In this document: positions 15,239-23,047 of the stretch, in pieces
Layout of the letters: every line of letters starts with the position of its first letter
Position numbering within the stretch: the first letter of the stretch is position 1
Assembly (NCBI GenBank): GCA_937902805.1
Contig: CALEMB010000110.1
Coordinates: 1-34,911 of the forward strand
Source of the DNA: an uncultured Bacteroidales bacterium
GTDB taxonomy: Bacteria; Bacteroidota; Bacteroidia; Bacteroidales; F082
DNA: 34,911 nucleotides
Direction of reading: 5' to 3'
Notes under the pieces: model-generated
Seen by the model: the letters and a program-made list of their open reading frames with translations, nothing else
The model's database searches: none
What the model was told of the DNA's origin: nothing
Made by a program: the position numbers and the translations under genes

Positions 15239-16669
15239 ATGAACTCACAAAGGATTTTTGACACCGACGTACAACTCGTCAAATACAAAGTGCTGAAAGA
15301 AATCATCCGGCGCGCCTACGAAGGCGGGCTGGAGGAGGCCTACATGGAAGTGCCTAAGTTGCTCAGCCCCGGTCCGAAAGCCGAAACGCGCTGCTGCATC
15401 TACAAGGAACGCGCCATCCTGCAAGACCGTATCCAGATGGCCATGGGTGGCGACAAGAGCAACCCCAACGTCATTGAAGTCATCGACAGTGCCTGCGACG
15501 AATGCCCTATTGACGGCATCTATGTCACACCCGCTTGTCGTGGCTGCATGGTGCACAGTTGTAAGGAAGTGTGCCCCAAGGATGCCATTACCATCGTGAA
15601 TCACCGCGCCACCGTCGACAAGGACAAGTGCATCGAGTGCGGCAAATGCACCCAAGCATGCCCCTACTCCGCCATCATCCTGCAACACCGTCCCTGCATG
15701 GTGAGTTGCAAGGTGAAGGCCATCTCCATCGACGAGAACAAGAAGGCCAAAATCGACAACGAAAAGTGCATCTCGTGTGGTGCCTGCGTCTATAAATGCC
15801 CCTTCGGTGCCATTTCGGACAAGTCGCTCATCCTCGACATCATCGACATCCTGAAGAAATCGGAGAACAACACCAAATATAAGGTGTATGCCGTCATTGC
15901 TCCGGCCATCGTCAGCCAATGCCGCTTCGGTCGCGTCACGCAGGTGGTGACCGCCATCAAGAAACTGGGGTTCCATCATGTTGTGGAAGCCGCCCTTGGT
16001 GCCGACATCACCCTTTATCGTGAGGCCCAGGAATGGAACGAGAAGAAATTAATGACCACCTCGTGCTGTCCTTCGTTTGTTAGCTTCGTCGAGAAAAACT
16101 TCCCCGAACTGAAGCAATATATCTCTTCTTCGGTTTCTCCTATGGTGGAAACCGCCCGCCTTATCAAGAAATCCGATCCTACGGCCAAGGTCGTCTTCAT
16201 CGGTCCCTGCACTTCGAAGAAGTTGGAATACAGGCTTGAAAAGACCGGTGGTGCCATCGACAGCGTCATGTCATTTGAAGAGCTGCAAGCCTTCGTTGAC
16301 GCTCGAGGAATCGACACTACGCAGATGGAAGACTCCGAGTTGAACAACGCTTCTTACTACGGCCGTATCTTTGCCAAGTCGGGCGGCATCGCCAAAGGCA
16401 TCGCTGACGTGGCCAAGGAAATGGGCGTGGAAGGCGTGAAGCCTATCGCTATGAACGGCATCGCCGAATGTAAGGCCGCTTTGACCAAGTTGAAATTCAA
16501 CAAAGCCACCGAAAACTTCTTCGAAGGCATGGCTTGCGACGGCGGCTGCTTGAACGGTCCCGTGTGCATCACCCACAGCCCGCGCAATGTAGTCGATGTG
16601 GATAAATACGGCAATGAGGCCAAAGAAAAGACCATCTTCAATACCGTAAAGTTGATGGAAACTTTATAA
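15239..16669 (+). CDS. [FeFe] hydrogenase, ferredoxin-type (group B-like)
   Basis: This 476-residue enzyme probably makes H2 from reduced ferredoxin. A Cys-rich N-terminal region includes CDECP and CRGC, followed by ferredoxin motifs CIECGKCTQAC (131-141) and CISCGACVYKC (177-187). H-cluster motifs are complete: P1 TSCCPSF (274-280), P2 IGPCTSKK (321-328) and P3 MACDGGC (431-437). The P1 cysteine pair needed for proton transfer is intact, unlike in the sensory protein upstream. The layout fits monomeric group B enzymes of Bacteroidetes and Clostridia. It is the last gene of the operon, 24 bp after the phosphatase, and is followed by a strong terminator. The H2-evolving direction is inferred. 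Confidence 0.9.
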   Translation: MNSQRIFDTDVQLVKYKVLKEIIRRAYEGGLEEAYMEVPKLLSPGPKAETRCCIYKERAILQDRIQMAMGGDKSNPNVIEVIDSACDECPIDGIYVTPACRGCMVHSCKEVCPKDAITIVNHRATVDKDKCIECGKCTQACPYSAIILQHRPCMVSCKVKAISIDENKKAKIDNEKCISCGACVYKCPFGAISDKSLILDIIDILKKSENNTKYKVYAVIAPAIVSQCRFGRVTQVVTAIKKLGFHHVVEAALGADITLYREAQEWNEKKLMTTSCCPSFVSFVEKNFPELKQYISSSVSPMVETARLIKKSDPTAKVVFIGPCTSKKLEYRLEKTGGAIDSVMSFEELQAFVDARGIDTTQMEDSELNNASYYGRIFAKSGGIAKGIADVAKEMGVEGVKPIAMNGIAECKAALTKLKFNKATENFFEGMACDGGCLNGPVCITHSPRNVVDVDKYGNEAKEKTIFNTVKLMETL

Positions 16670-16695
16670 TTGAAATAGTTTTAAAAACGTTGTTT

Positions 16696-16730
16696 GAGGG
16701 CACATCCAATGGGTGTGCCCTCTTTGTTTT
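16696..16730 (+). terminator. Terminator of the hydrogenase operon
   Basis: GAGGGCACATCC and GGGTGTGCCCTC form a 12-bp stem (one G-T pair) with an AAT loop, followed by TTTGTTTT. It lies 27 bp after the stop of the group B-like hydrogenase. Confidence 0.92.
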
Positions 16731-16768
16731 ATTGCAGACGAATGTGAATCGCGCTATGCGCTATTCTC

Positions 16769-17068
16769 TTATTTCCTATCTCTCCCAAACAACGCTCCAA
16801 TCCATTGTCGGTTGAGCCTTGAAATGTTCTGCCGCTTGATGAGTTTCGGGCACTCGGCCTCGCAAGCGTAAGTATTGGTGCAGTTACCAAAGCCCAATTC
16901 GTCCATTTTGCAAACCATTTTGTGTACGCGGTCGGCAGCCTCGATTTGCCCTTGCGGCAACAAGGCCAAATGGCTAACCTTGGCACCTACGAACAGCATG
17001 GCACTGGCATTCTTACAAGCTGCTACACAAGCTCCACAACCGATGCAAGAGGCGGCATCCATGGCCTT
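16769..17068 (-). pseudogene. frdB: Fumarate reductase/succinate dehydrogenase Fe-S subunit, C-terminal fragment
   Basis: On the minus strand the frame reads KAMDAASCIGCGACVAACKN and continues with GFGNCTNTYACEAECPK to a stop at 16769. This is the C-terminal [4Fe-4S]/[3Fe-4S] half of FrdB/SdhB, which carries electrons between quinol and the flavoprotein. The N-terminal [2Fe-2S] half (about 150 residues) is absent. Beyond 17068 the frame continues for 42 residues of sequence that is antisense to aspA and not FrdB-like. The cut is abrupt, with no decay in the remaining part, so a recent rearrangement or an assembly join is likely. Confidence 0.85.
17059..17068. other. frdB/aspA junction at a CCATGG palindrome
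   Basis: At CCATGGCCTT (17059-17068) the reading changes from FrdB on the minus strand to aspartate ammonia-lyase on the plus strand, and both genes lose their 5' parts here. Both coding sequences naturally have an ATGG-containing word at this point (KAMD in FrdB, MALGQ in AspA). Inverted microhomology could therefore have driven the join, biologically or during assembly. Confidence 0.75.
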
Positions 17069-17882
17069 GGGACAGACGTTCAGTGGCTTTGCCGCTTCGC
17101 TCCGTGGCGAGCTGCGCACTTTGAACAGCGCCGTCCGCGAGTTCCTCACTGTCAACATGGGTGCCACCGCCATCGGTACGGGCATCTGCTCCAAGCCAGG
17201 CTATAGCATGGCATGCATCAAGGCCTTGCGCGAGATTACGGGATGGAGTATCCATTTGGCCGACAACCTCATCGAAGCCACCAGCGCAACGAGCTGCATG
17301 ATCCAATACAGCGCGGCCATGAAGCGCCTCTGCATCAAGATCAATAAGATGTGCAACGACCTCCGTCTGATGAGTTCCGGCCCTCGCTGCGGCTTCAACG
17401 AGATCCACCTGCCCGAACGCCAGCCCGGTTCTTCCATCATGCCTGGCAAGGTCAACCCCGTCATCCCCGAAGTGATGAACCAAGTGTGCTATAAGGTGAT
17501 CGGAAACGACATGACCATCACCTTCGCATCCGACAACGGTCAGCTCGAACTGAACGTGATGGAACTCGTCATCGCCTACAGCCTTTTCGAGTCCATCCAC
17601 CTGCTCACCAACGGCCTTGACACCCTGCGCAAGTACTGCATCGAAGGCATCGTGTCCAACGTAGAGCGTTGCCGCCAACTGGTTGAAGGCAGCATCGGCA
17701 TCGTCACCATGCTTAACCCCATCATAGGCTATAAGCAATCCACCAAGATTGCCAAGGAAGCCAGCGAAACGGGTCGTGGTGTCTACGAGCTGGTCCTCGA
17801 GCACAACCTGCTCACCAAGGAACAACTCGACAAGATTCTCCGTCCCGAGAACATGCTTAAGCCCATAGACATTAAACTGTAA
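17061..17882 (+). pseudogene. aspA: Aspartate ammonia-lyase, C-terminal fragment
   Basis: From MALGQTFSGFAASL the frame matches the central and C-terminal part of aspartase (aspartate to fumarate and ammonia). The signature GSSIMPGKVNP is intact, as are the downstream helices. About 195 N-terminal residues, including part of the active site, are missing, so the piece is not functional alone. An open frame does extend left to 16875, but residues 1-62 of it are antisense to frdB and not AspA-like. The fragment looks undecayed. It is followed by a terminator. Confidence 0.88.
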
Positions 17883-17909
17883 CTAAAAATAGAAGAATTG
17901 CTTCAAATA

Positions 17910-17940
17910 ACGGTGTCGCTTTATGCGGTGCCGTTTTTTG
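17910..17940 (+). terminator. Terminator after the aspA fragment
   Basis: ACGGTGTCGC pairs with GCGGTGCCGT through seven Watson-Crick and three G-T pairs around a TTTAT loop. It is followed by TTTTTT. Confidence 0.8.
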
Positions 17941-17964
17941 CTTTTCGCTTTATAAAATAATTCA

Positions 17965-17972
17965 TAAATTTG
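17965..17972 (+). promoter_or_regulatory. -7 promoter element upstream of the flavin reductase
   Basis: TAAATTTG followed by CAG matches TAnnTTTG. It lies about 107 bp upstream of the ATG at 18080, leaving a long leader that ends in a heptad repeat. Confidence 0.6.
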
Positions 17973-18046
17973 CAGTCCAATAGTAACGAAACACACGATG
18001 TAAAAAGATAAACAATGGAATATAGGAATTGATTCGAAGACATCAA

Positions 18047-18078
18047 ATTCAACTATCAATTGTCAATTATCAATTCAT
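18047..18078 (+). repeat. Heptad repeat upstream of the flavin reductase
   Basis: Four units, AACTATC / AATTGTC / AATTATC / AATTCAT, at a 7-bp period end 1 bp before the ATG. Orientation relative to the gene is the same as in the minus-strand hyp operon. Confidence 0.8.
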
Positions 18079-18079
18079 T

Positions 18080-18643
18080 ATGAAACAGCCTATTAAAGTT
18101 ACCGAAGCCATTTTCCCGATGCCCGTTTTGCTCGTGGCTACCTACAATGAAGACGGCACTATCGATGTGATGAACGCCGCTTGGGGCACCATGCTCGACC
18201 GCGACCGCGTGGCCCTCAACCTGACCGAGACCCACAAAACCGTGGAGAACATCAAGCAACGCAAGGGCTTTGTCGTCCATATCGCCGATGCCGCCCATGT
18301 GGTGGAAGCCGACTATTTCGGCGTCGTGTCGGGCAAGACCGAAAAGGACAAGTTTGCCAAGAGTGGTCTCACCGCGACCAAATCCTCATTGGTGGACGCT
18401 CCCATCATCAACGAGCTGCCAATCGCTATGGAGTGTGAGTTCATCGAATACCAAAGCGACGACACAGGCCTTGGCGTCATCGGCAAGGTGTTGCAGACCT
18501 CCGTCGAGGCTGACAAGGTGAAGGACGGCAAAGTGGACGTGGAAGCCCTGCAAGCCATCACCTTCGACCCCTACACGCACGGCTATTTTCAAGTCTCGAA
18601 ACGCGTTGGCGAGGCCTTTAAGGATGGTTTGAAACTGAAGTAA
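18080..18643 (+). CDS. Flavin reductase / flavoredoxin family protein
   Basis: This 187-residue protein of the FMN-binding split-barrel type (flavin reductase-like, flavoredoxin) opens with the typical PMPVLLVATYNEDGTIDVMNAAW strand-turn pattern. A TETHKTVENIKQRKGFVVHIA segment follows, where FMN phosphate is bound in relatives. Members reduce flavin or shuttle electrons from flavodoxin and NAD(P)H. The ATG at 18080 is used because the longer frame translates the heptad repeat. It has its own promoter and stands before a broken amidohydrolase gene. Confidence 0.88.
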   Translation: MKQPIKVTEAIFPMPVLLVATYNEDGTIDVMNAAWGTMLDRDRVALNLTETHKTVENIKQRKGFVVHIADAAHVVEADYFGVVSGKTEKDKFAKSGLTATKSSLVDAPIINELPIAMECEFIEYQSDDTGLGVIGKVLQTSVEADKVKDGKVDVEALQAITFDPYTHGYFQVSKRVGEAFKDGLKLK

Positions 18644-18673
18644 AATCAGGTAGGAACCAGATTATACAACAAT

Positions 18674-19749
18674 ATGCGTAAAATCCTGATTATTTTAGTC
18701 TTTATGACCCTATCAGCATTGCCCTCCACGGCCCAAATCGACCTCCACAGCCACGCCATTACGAAAAGTTACCTCGATTACATCAAGGCCAATGGTGCCG
18801 AGATGGACGAAGGTTTTCCCATCCCCGCTTGGGATGCGGAACAACATATTGCTTTTATGGACAAGGCTGGCATTCATACCGCTGTGCTGACTATGCCCGC
18901 ACCACAACCCTGGTTTGGCGATGCGGAGGCTTCGGCGGCGGTGTGCCGCAGCTACAATGAAGAGTGCGCCGCACTCAAGGCACGCTATCCCGGACGTTTC
19001 ATGTTTTGTGCTGCTCTGCCTTTGCCCGATGTGCCACACGCATTGGAGGAGGCTCGCTATGCCTTGGAGGTCTTGGGAGCAGAAGGCATCAAGTTAGCCA
19101 CCAACAGTTATAGACGAATGCTTTGCTCCGTTTTCGCTCACTGATGCCCGTGATGGTGAAGCAAGGCATAATGCAACCTGTGGATGTGAATGCCAACCTT
19201 TCTCGCCTTTATTACGACCTTGCCGGTGCACCCACCGACGAAGTCCTCGATGCCCTCCTGACTATCACCACACCCGACCACATCCTCTATGGGAGCGATT
19301 ATCCGTATGTGGCTGAACCCGTGCTCATCAACGGGATGCAAGCCTTGGAGAGCCGCCTCGCCTCGCACAGATTGAATCCGCAAGATATATTTACCGACAA
19401 CGCCCGACGCCTTTTTGGCGAGAACCTACCATTGAGACAGTATAGCGAAAAGCTTGTCCGTCTCGCCGAAATCGAAGTGGTGTCTGAGTATTTGGAGGAA
19501 TATATGGCCTTCGCCAAGGAAGTCGGCGAGACTTCAGTGAAAGTGGAACCTGGCGTGCTGACCCTCTTCTCGATGCAAACCAAGGAAGACCCTTGCAAAA
19601 TCTACATCCTGGAAATCTACGCTGACCAAGAGGCCTACCAAAGCCACATCCAAACCGCCCATTTCAAGAAATACAAGGAAGGTACGGCCCAGATGGTGAA
19701 ATCGTTGAAACTGATTGACGTCAACCCGCTGGCGGGGATGGTACAGTGA
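18674..19749 (+). pseudogene. Broken amidohydrolase with C-terminal monooxygenase-like domain
   Basis: Two frames belong to one gene. Frame one (18674-19144) has a signal peptide and the amidohydrolase start IDLHSH, then stops soon after IKLATNSY. The shifted frame (from 19123) resumes with SLMPVMVKQGIM and the conserved GSDYPY, then an ABM/YgiN-like domain (about 19430-19749). Compared with ACMSD-type amidohydrolases, roughly 80 central residues with metal-binding His are missing at the junction near 19111-19130, and the frame is shifted. The gene is therefore inactive. The deletion size is estimated from family memory. Confidence 0.8.
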
Positions 19750-19763
19750 ATTGAGTTTTTTAC

Positions 19764-19771
19764 TATTTTTG
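19764..19771 (+). promoter_or_regulatory. -7 promoter element of the DUF362 lipoprotein
   Basis: TATTTTTG followed by CAACC matches TAnnTTTG and lies 21 bp upstream of the ATG at 19793. Confidence 0.65.
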
Positions 19772-19792
19772 CAACCATAAATAACCAAAACG

Positions 19793-20827
19793 ATGAAGAA
19801 ATTAGCAATAACCCTTTTGTGTGCTTTGGCCTTTACTGCCTGCACCAACAACCAACCTGACGACAAACAAATCAATCAAAACAACACGAATATGGAAAAC
19901 ACAGCAAAAGTCTATCTGACTCGCGACATCAGCCCTGAAGCTTTGGTGAACATCTACAAGGCTTTGGGCGTGGAAGCTAAAGGCCGCGTGGCCGTGAAAA
20001 TCTCGACCGGCGAGGGCAGCAACCCCAACTATCTGAAGCCCGAACTCATCAAAGACCTTGTGCATGAAGTAGATGGCACCATTGTGGAGTGCAATACTGC
20101 CTACGGCAACGGTCCTGGTGACGAGAAGGACGAGCGCAACAACTCAGCCGTCCACTGGGAGGTCATCCGCAGGCACGGTTTCACCGACTACTTCCCTGTC
20201 GATATCATGGACGAGTACGACGAAATCCGCATTCCTGTGAAAGACCAGAGGCACATCAAATACGACATCGTGGGCGGACACATAGCCAACTACGATTTCA
20301 TGATTGCCCTCAACCACTTCAAGGGTCACCCGATGGGTGGCTACGGCGGTGCGCTGAAGAACCTCAGCATCGGCTGTGCTAGCAGCAACGGCAAGGCATA
20401 CATCCACTCTTCGGGTAAGATGGAGAAACTCGACATGGCCAAGCTTTGGACGCCCGAATACATCGGTGACCAGGATGGTTTCCTTGAAAGCATGGCAGCA
20501 GCCGCTCAAGCCGTGACAAACTACTTCCAAAAGAGACAGGGCATCATCTACATCAGCGTGATGAACAACATGAGCATCGACTGCGACTGCGTCGACCATC
20601 CTGCCCCCGTGAAGCTTGAGGACTACGGCATCCTTGCCAGCACCGACCCTGTGGCTCTCGACCAAGCCTGTGTGGACATCATCAACAACCAACAAGTGAC
20701 GGCCACCAACGATCCCACAGACCTGCTCAGCCGCATCGACAAGCAGCACGGTGTCCACACCATCGAGCATGCTGAAGCTATCGGGCTCGGCAGCCGCAAA
20801 TACACTATCGTAAACATTGACAAATAA
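19793..20827 (+). CDS. DUF362 domain lipoprotein
   Basis: This 344-residue protein begins with a lipoprotein signal peptide (lipobox LAFTAC, Cys17) followed by a short Asn/Gln-rich linker. The DUF362 domain starts at residue 34 and includes GGHIANYDFMIALNHFKGH and the GGYGGALKNLSIGCAS block. DUF362 proteins are linked to Fe-S or redox maturation, but the reaction is unknown. No ferredoxin motif is present. An internal ATG (19892) sits exactly where the domain begins. A flavodoxin lipoprotein follows 6 bp downstream, so the two probably work together at the cell envelope. Confidence 0.87.
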   Translation: MKKLAITLLCALAFTACTNNQPDDKQINQNNTNMENTAKVYLTRDISPEALVNIYKALGVEAKGRVAVKISTGEGSNPNYLKPELIKDLVHEVDGTIVECNTAYGNGPGDEKDERNNSAVHWEVIRRHGFTDYFPVDIMDEYDEIRIPVKDQRHIKYDIVGGHIANYDFMIALNHFKGHPMGGYGGALKNLSIGCASSNGKAYIHSSGKMEKLDMAKLWTPEYIGDQDGFLESMAAAAQAVTNYFQKRQGIIYISVMNNMSIDCDCVDHPAPVKLEDYGILASTDPVALDQACVDIINNQQVTATNDPTDLLSRIDKQHGVHTIEHAEAIGLGSRKYTIVNIDK

Positions 20828-20833
20828 CACATT

Positions 20834-21346
20834 ATGAAACGCATCACACTAATCATTGCTGCATGCTGTCTGATACTGACGGCCTGCGCACAAAACAACC
20901 AAACAAAGGAGAACAAGGGAATGAAGACTTTAATTGTTTACTTCTCGGCCACGGGCAACACCAAGGCCGCTGCGCAAAAGTTGGCACAAGAATTCAACGC
21001 CGACCTTTATGAAATCACCCCCGAGGTACCCTACACCGCCGCCGACCTCGACTGGCGCGACAAAACTTCACGCTCGACCATCGAAATGAAGGACAAGACC
21101 TCGCGTCCCGCCATCACGGGCCGTTGCGAGAACATCTCCGACTACGACACCGTGTGGATTGGCTTCCCCGTGTGGTGGTACACCGCCCCGACCATCGTCA
21201 ACACCTTCATCGAAGCCCATGACTTGAGCGGCAAAACCCTCAACGTGTTCGCCACCAGCGGCGGCAGCGACGTGAAGGACTCCTACAACGACCTCAAGAA
21301 GACTTATCCGCAGTACACTTGGGGTGAAAAAAGGTTAATGAATTAG
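20834..21346 (+). CDS. Flavodoxin with lipoprotein signal, slightly shortened
   Basis: This 170-residue protein has a lipobox (LILTAC, Cys18) and then, from Met30 (20921), a flavodoxin fold with the FMN phosphate loop SATGNTK. WWYTAP and ATSGGSDVKDSY follow, forming further FMN contacts. It should be a one- or two-electron carrier anchored to a membrane. It stops at YTWGEKRLMN, where relatives continue for about 15 more residues ending in a Trp-containing helix. The stop is directly followed by a terminator. The loss may be tolerated. Confidence 0.85.
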   Translation: MKRITLIIAACCLILTACAQNNQTKENKGMKTLIVYFSATGNTKAAAQKLAQEFNADLYEITPEVPYTAADLDWRDKTSRSTIEMKDKTSRPAITGRCENISDYDTVWIGFPVWWYTAPTIVNTFIEAHDLSGKTLNVFATSGGSDVKDSYNDLKKTYPQYTWGEKRLMN

Positions 21347-21373
21347 GTCGTCAGGAAAGCAAAAGACAAAAAT

Positions 21374-21411
21374 TCCGCAATCCAGTTGAACAATGGGTTG
21401 CGGATTTTTTT
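21374..21411 (+). terminator. Terminator, CCGCAA...TTGCGG family
   Basis: TCCGCAATCC pairs with GGGTTGCGGA around an 11-nt loop, followed by seven T. The same stem sequence recurs at 29062 and 32062. Confidence 0.88.
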
Positions 21412-21453
21412 CTACTTTTTTTTAATATCGCTTGCGACATAAAAACAAAGTTG

Positions 21454-21474
21454 TATTTTTGCATCGTGAACGAT
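21454..21474 (+). promoter_or_regulatory. Promoter and operator-like repeat of the MarR gene
   Basis: TATTTTTG (21454-21461) is a -7 match. Directly after it ATCGT-GA-ACGAT (21463-21474) is a short perfect inverted repeat, and ACGATG recurs at the start codon. It sits at the likely transcription start, where autorepression by the MarR protein would be effective. Confidence 0.6.
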
Positions 21475-21486
21475 ATAAAATGAACG

Positions 21487-21939
21487 ATGGCATACGAACA
21501 GCTGAAATTGGACAATCAACTTTGCTTCCGCCTCTACACGGCGACACGACTCACAATTGGAGCTTACCACCCCTATCTCGACCCGTTGGGCATCACCTAT
21601 CCGCAGTATCTTGTGATGCTCGTGCTTTGGGAGCAGGACAAACAGCCTGTCTGCGACATCGCCAAAAGTCTGATGCTCGACACCAACACCGTCACGCCGC
21701 TTTTGCAACGTATGGAGAAGACGGGGTTGGTCAAGCGTACCAAAGGCAAGGAAGATGCACGCCAGCGCATCGTATCGTTGACCAAGAAAGGCATGGAAAT
21801 GCAAGAACAAGCGAAGCATATCCCTGAATGTCTTCTCGCAGAAATTATCCAAAAAGCGGATGAAGAGGAGGAATACAAGGGCATGATTCCCATGCTCAAC
21901 AAACTTATCGAAGAACTTAAACAAACTAATAATAAATAA
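21487..21939 (+). CDS. MarR family regulator, OhrR-like
   Basis: This 150-residue winged-helix regulator resembles OhrR. The N-terminal LDNQLCFRLYTATR motif carries the cysteine that organic peroxides oxidise in OhrR, followed by the DNA-binding helices (DIAKSLMLDTNTVTPLLQRM) and the wing (DARQRIVSL). It should repress its target until oxidised. The usual target ohr is not adjacent; the next genes are a broken ferritin-like gene, a small wHTH, a flavodoxin and a radical SAM protein. The ATG at 21487 fits; the ATG at 21480 is in another frame. Confidence 0.9.
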   Translation: MAYEQLKLDNQLCFRLYTATRLTIGAYHPYLDPLGITYPQYLVMLVLWEQDKQPVCDIAKSLMLDTNTVTPLLQRMEKTGLVKRTKGKEDARQRIVSLTKKGMEMQEQAKHIPECLLAEIIQKADEEEEYKGMIPMLNKLIEELKQTNNK

Positions 21940-21958
21940 CATTTAAAAATTTAAAGCC

Positions 21959-22420
21959 ATGACTAAAGAAGAAGCATTAAAAGCATTCGCCTATATGGGC
22001 GCAGTATGGTTTGGTAACAGCAAGCAACACTTTGCCTTCTCGGCATACGACCGTTTCAACGGCTGGAACAAACTCGCCGACAAATGGAAAGAGGAAGCCT
22101 AAGAAGAATGGGACGAAGCGGAAGAAGTGCTCAACCGCCTTGTGGAACTCGGTTGCAAACCTGCCGACTTGCAAGAGGCCATGAAGACCGTGGAATTCCC
22201 CTTCTATGACGACCCCAAGCAGCAGATTGAGTCGGATTATCAGCCTACAGCCATCGAGGAAATGAGCAAATTGGCCGCTGCCTTCGCCGATGACTATGTA
22301 ACTCAGAAGCTCATTTACAAATGGATTGATGGCGAGAAAGCACACATGGATTGGGAAAGACAATATCTCAACTACATCGACAAACTCGGTTATGAGAATT
22401 TCCTCATCGAAATAATGTAA
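21959..22420 (+). pseudogene. Bacterioferritin-like gene with internal TAA
   Basis: One frame runs from ATG 21959 to the stop at 22420 (153 codons plus stop), interrupted by a single TAA at 22100-22102 after KWKEEA. The product resembles ferritin-like proteins: FGNSKQHFAFSAYDRFNGW in helix A and GEKAHMDWERQYLNYIDKLGYENFL at the C-terminus. The latter parallels the bacterioferritin EEEHIDWLETQL...IDKIGLQNYL end. No frameshift or deletion is evident, so the TAA may be a recent mutation (for example from CAA or GAA) or a sequencing error. A restart after the stop would give only the C-terminal helices. Confidence 0.75.
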
Positions 22421-22445
22421 TCACCCAAAGCAAAACCCTACAACA

Positions 22446-22619
22446 ATGAAAGAGAAAGTGTTACAAGCCATGCGTGAGTTCGGTGCTCCCGTCAACGCAG
22501 GCAAAATCGCAGAAATCACAGGCATCGACCGCAAAGAGGTCGACAAAGCCTTTGCCGAATTGAAGAAGGAGGGTGCCATTGTGTCGCCCGTCCGTTGCAA
22601 ATGGGCTCCAGCCCAGTAG
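22446..22619 (+). CDS. Small winged-helix DNA-binding protein
   Basis: This 57-residue protein (MKEKVLQAMREFGAPVNAG then IAEITGIDRKEVDKAFAEL) has the helix-turn-helix of small MarR/ArsR-like winged helices with a short wing (KEGAIVSPVRCKW). A single Cys lies near the end. It lies between the ferritin-like gene and a flavodoxin with 15-25 bp gaps, so it is cotranscribed. It may be a small redox or metal-responsive regulator; no ligand can be deduced. Confidence 0.75.
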   Translation: MKEKVLQAMREFGAPVNAGKIAEITGIDRKEVDKAFAELKKEGAIVSPVRCKWAPAQ

Positions 22620-22634
22620 TTTTTATACACAGCT

Positions 22635-23042
22635 ATGAAAACCGCAATTCGATATTACAGCAAATTTGGCCACACCCAGCAGATGGTGGAGGCCGTGAAA
22701 GACATTGTGGGTTGTGAGCCCCAGACCGTTAACACTCCATTAGAGGAACCTGTCGACATGCTGTTGCTTGGTGCCGGTGTACTTCTCGGCAAAGTGGATG
22801 GAAGTGTGATGCGCTTTATCGAAAGCTTAACGCCTGACCAAGTGAAGCGTGTAGTATGTTTTGGCTCGTGCGCCATCATCAAGTCGCCCGTCCCTCAGAT
22901 GCGCAAAGCGCTCGAGGCTCGTGGCATCACCGTTGACGAACGTGAGTTCACCTGTTCCGGAGCTATGGGCCCCATCAAAGCGGGTCATCCAGACAAGAAA
23001 GACATCGAAAACTTCTGTCAGTTCGTCAAAAAAGTCCTTTAA
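22635..23042 (+). CDS. Flavodoxin domain protein
   Basis: This 135-residue cytoplasmic flavodoxin-like protein has the FMN phosphate loop YSKFGHTQ at residues 8-15, the LLLGAGVLLGKVDG turn and the second loop CFGSCAIIKSP. It is short compared with 140-170-residue flavodoxins but shows no break. It is an electron-carrier candidate for the radical SAM protein encoded 5 bp downstream, since radical SAM enzymes often take electrons from flavodoxin. Confidence 0.82.
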   Translation: MKTAIRYYSKFGHTQQMVEAVKDIVGCEPQTVNTPLEEPVDMLLLGAGVLLGKVDGSVMRFIESLTPDQVKRVVCFGSCAIIKSPVPQMRKALEARGITVDEREFTCSGAMGPIKAGHPDKKDIENFCQFVKKVL

Positions 23043-23047
23043 GCTGT

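Noticed and set aside
16875..17060. First 62 codons of the open frame that runs into aspA
   Set aside because: They are antisense to the frdB fragment and do not resemble aspartase.
22100..22102. Stop-codon recoding (selenocysteine or pyrrolysine) in the ferritin-like gene
   Set aside because: The codon is TAA, whereas these use TGA and TAG, and no stem-loop was seen. Mutation or sequencing error is simpler.
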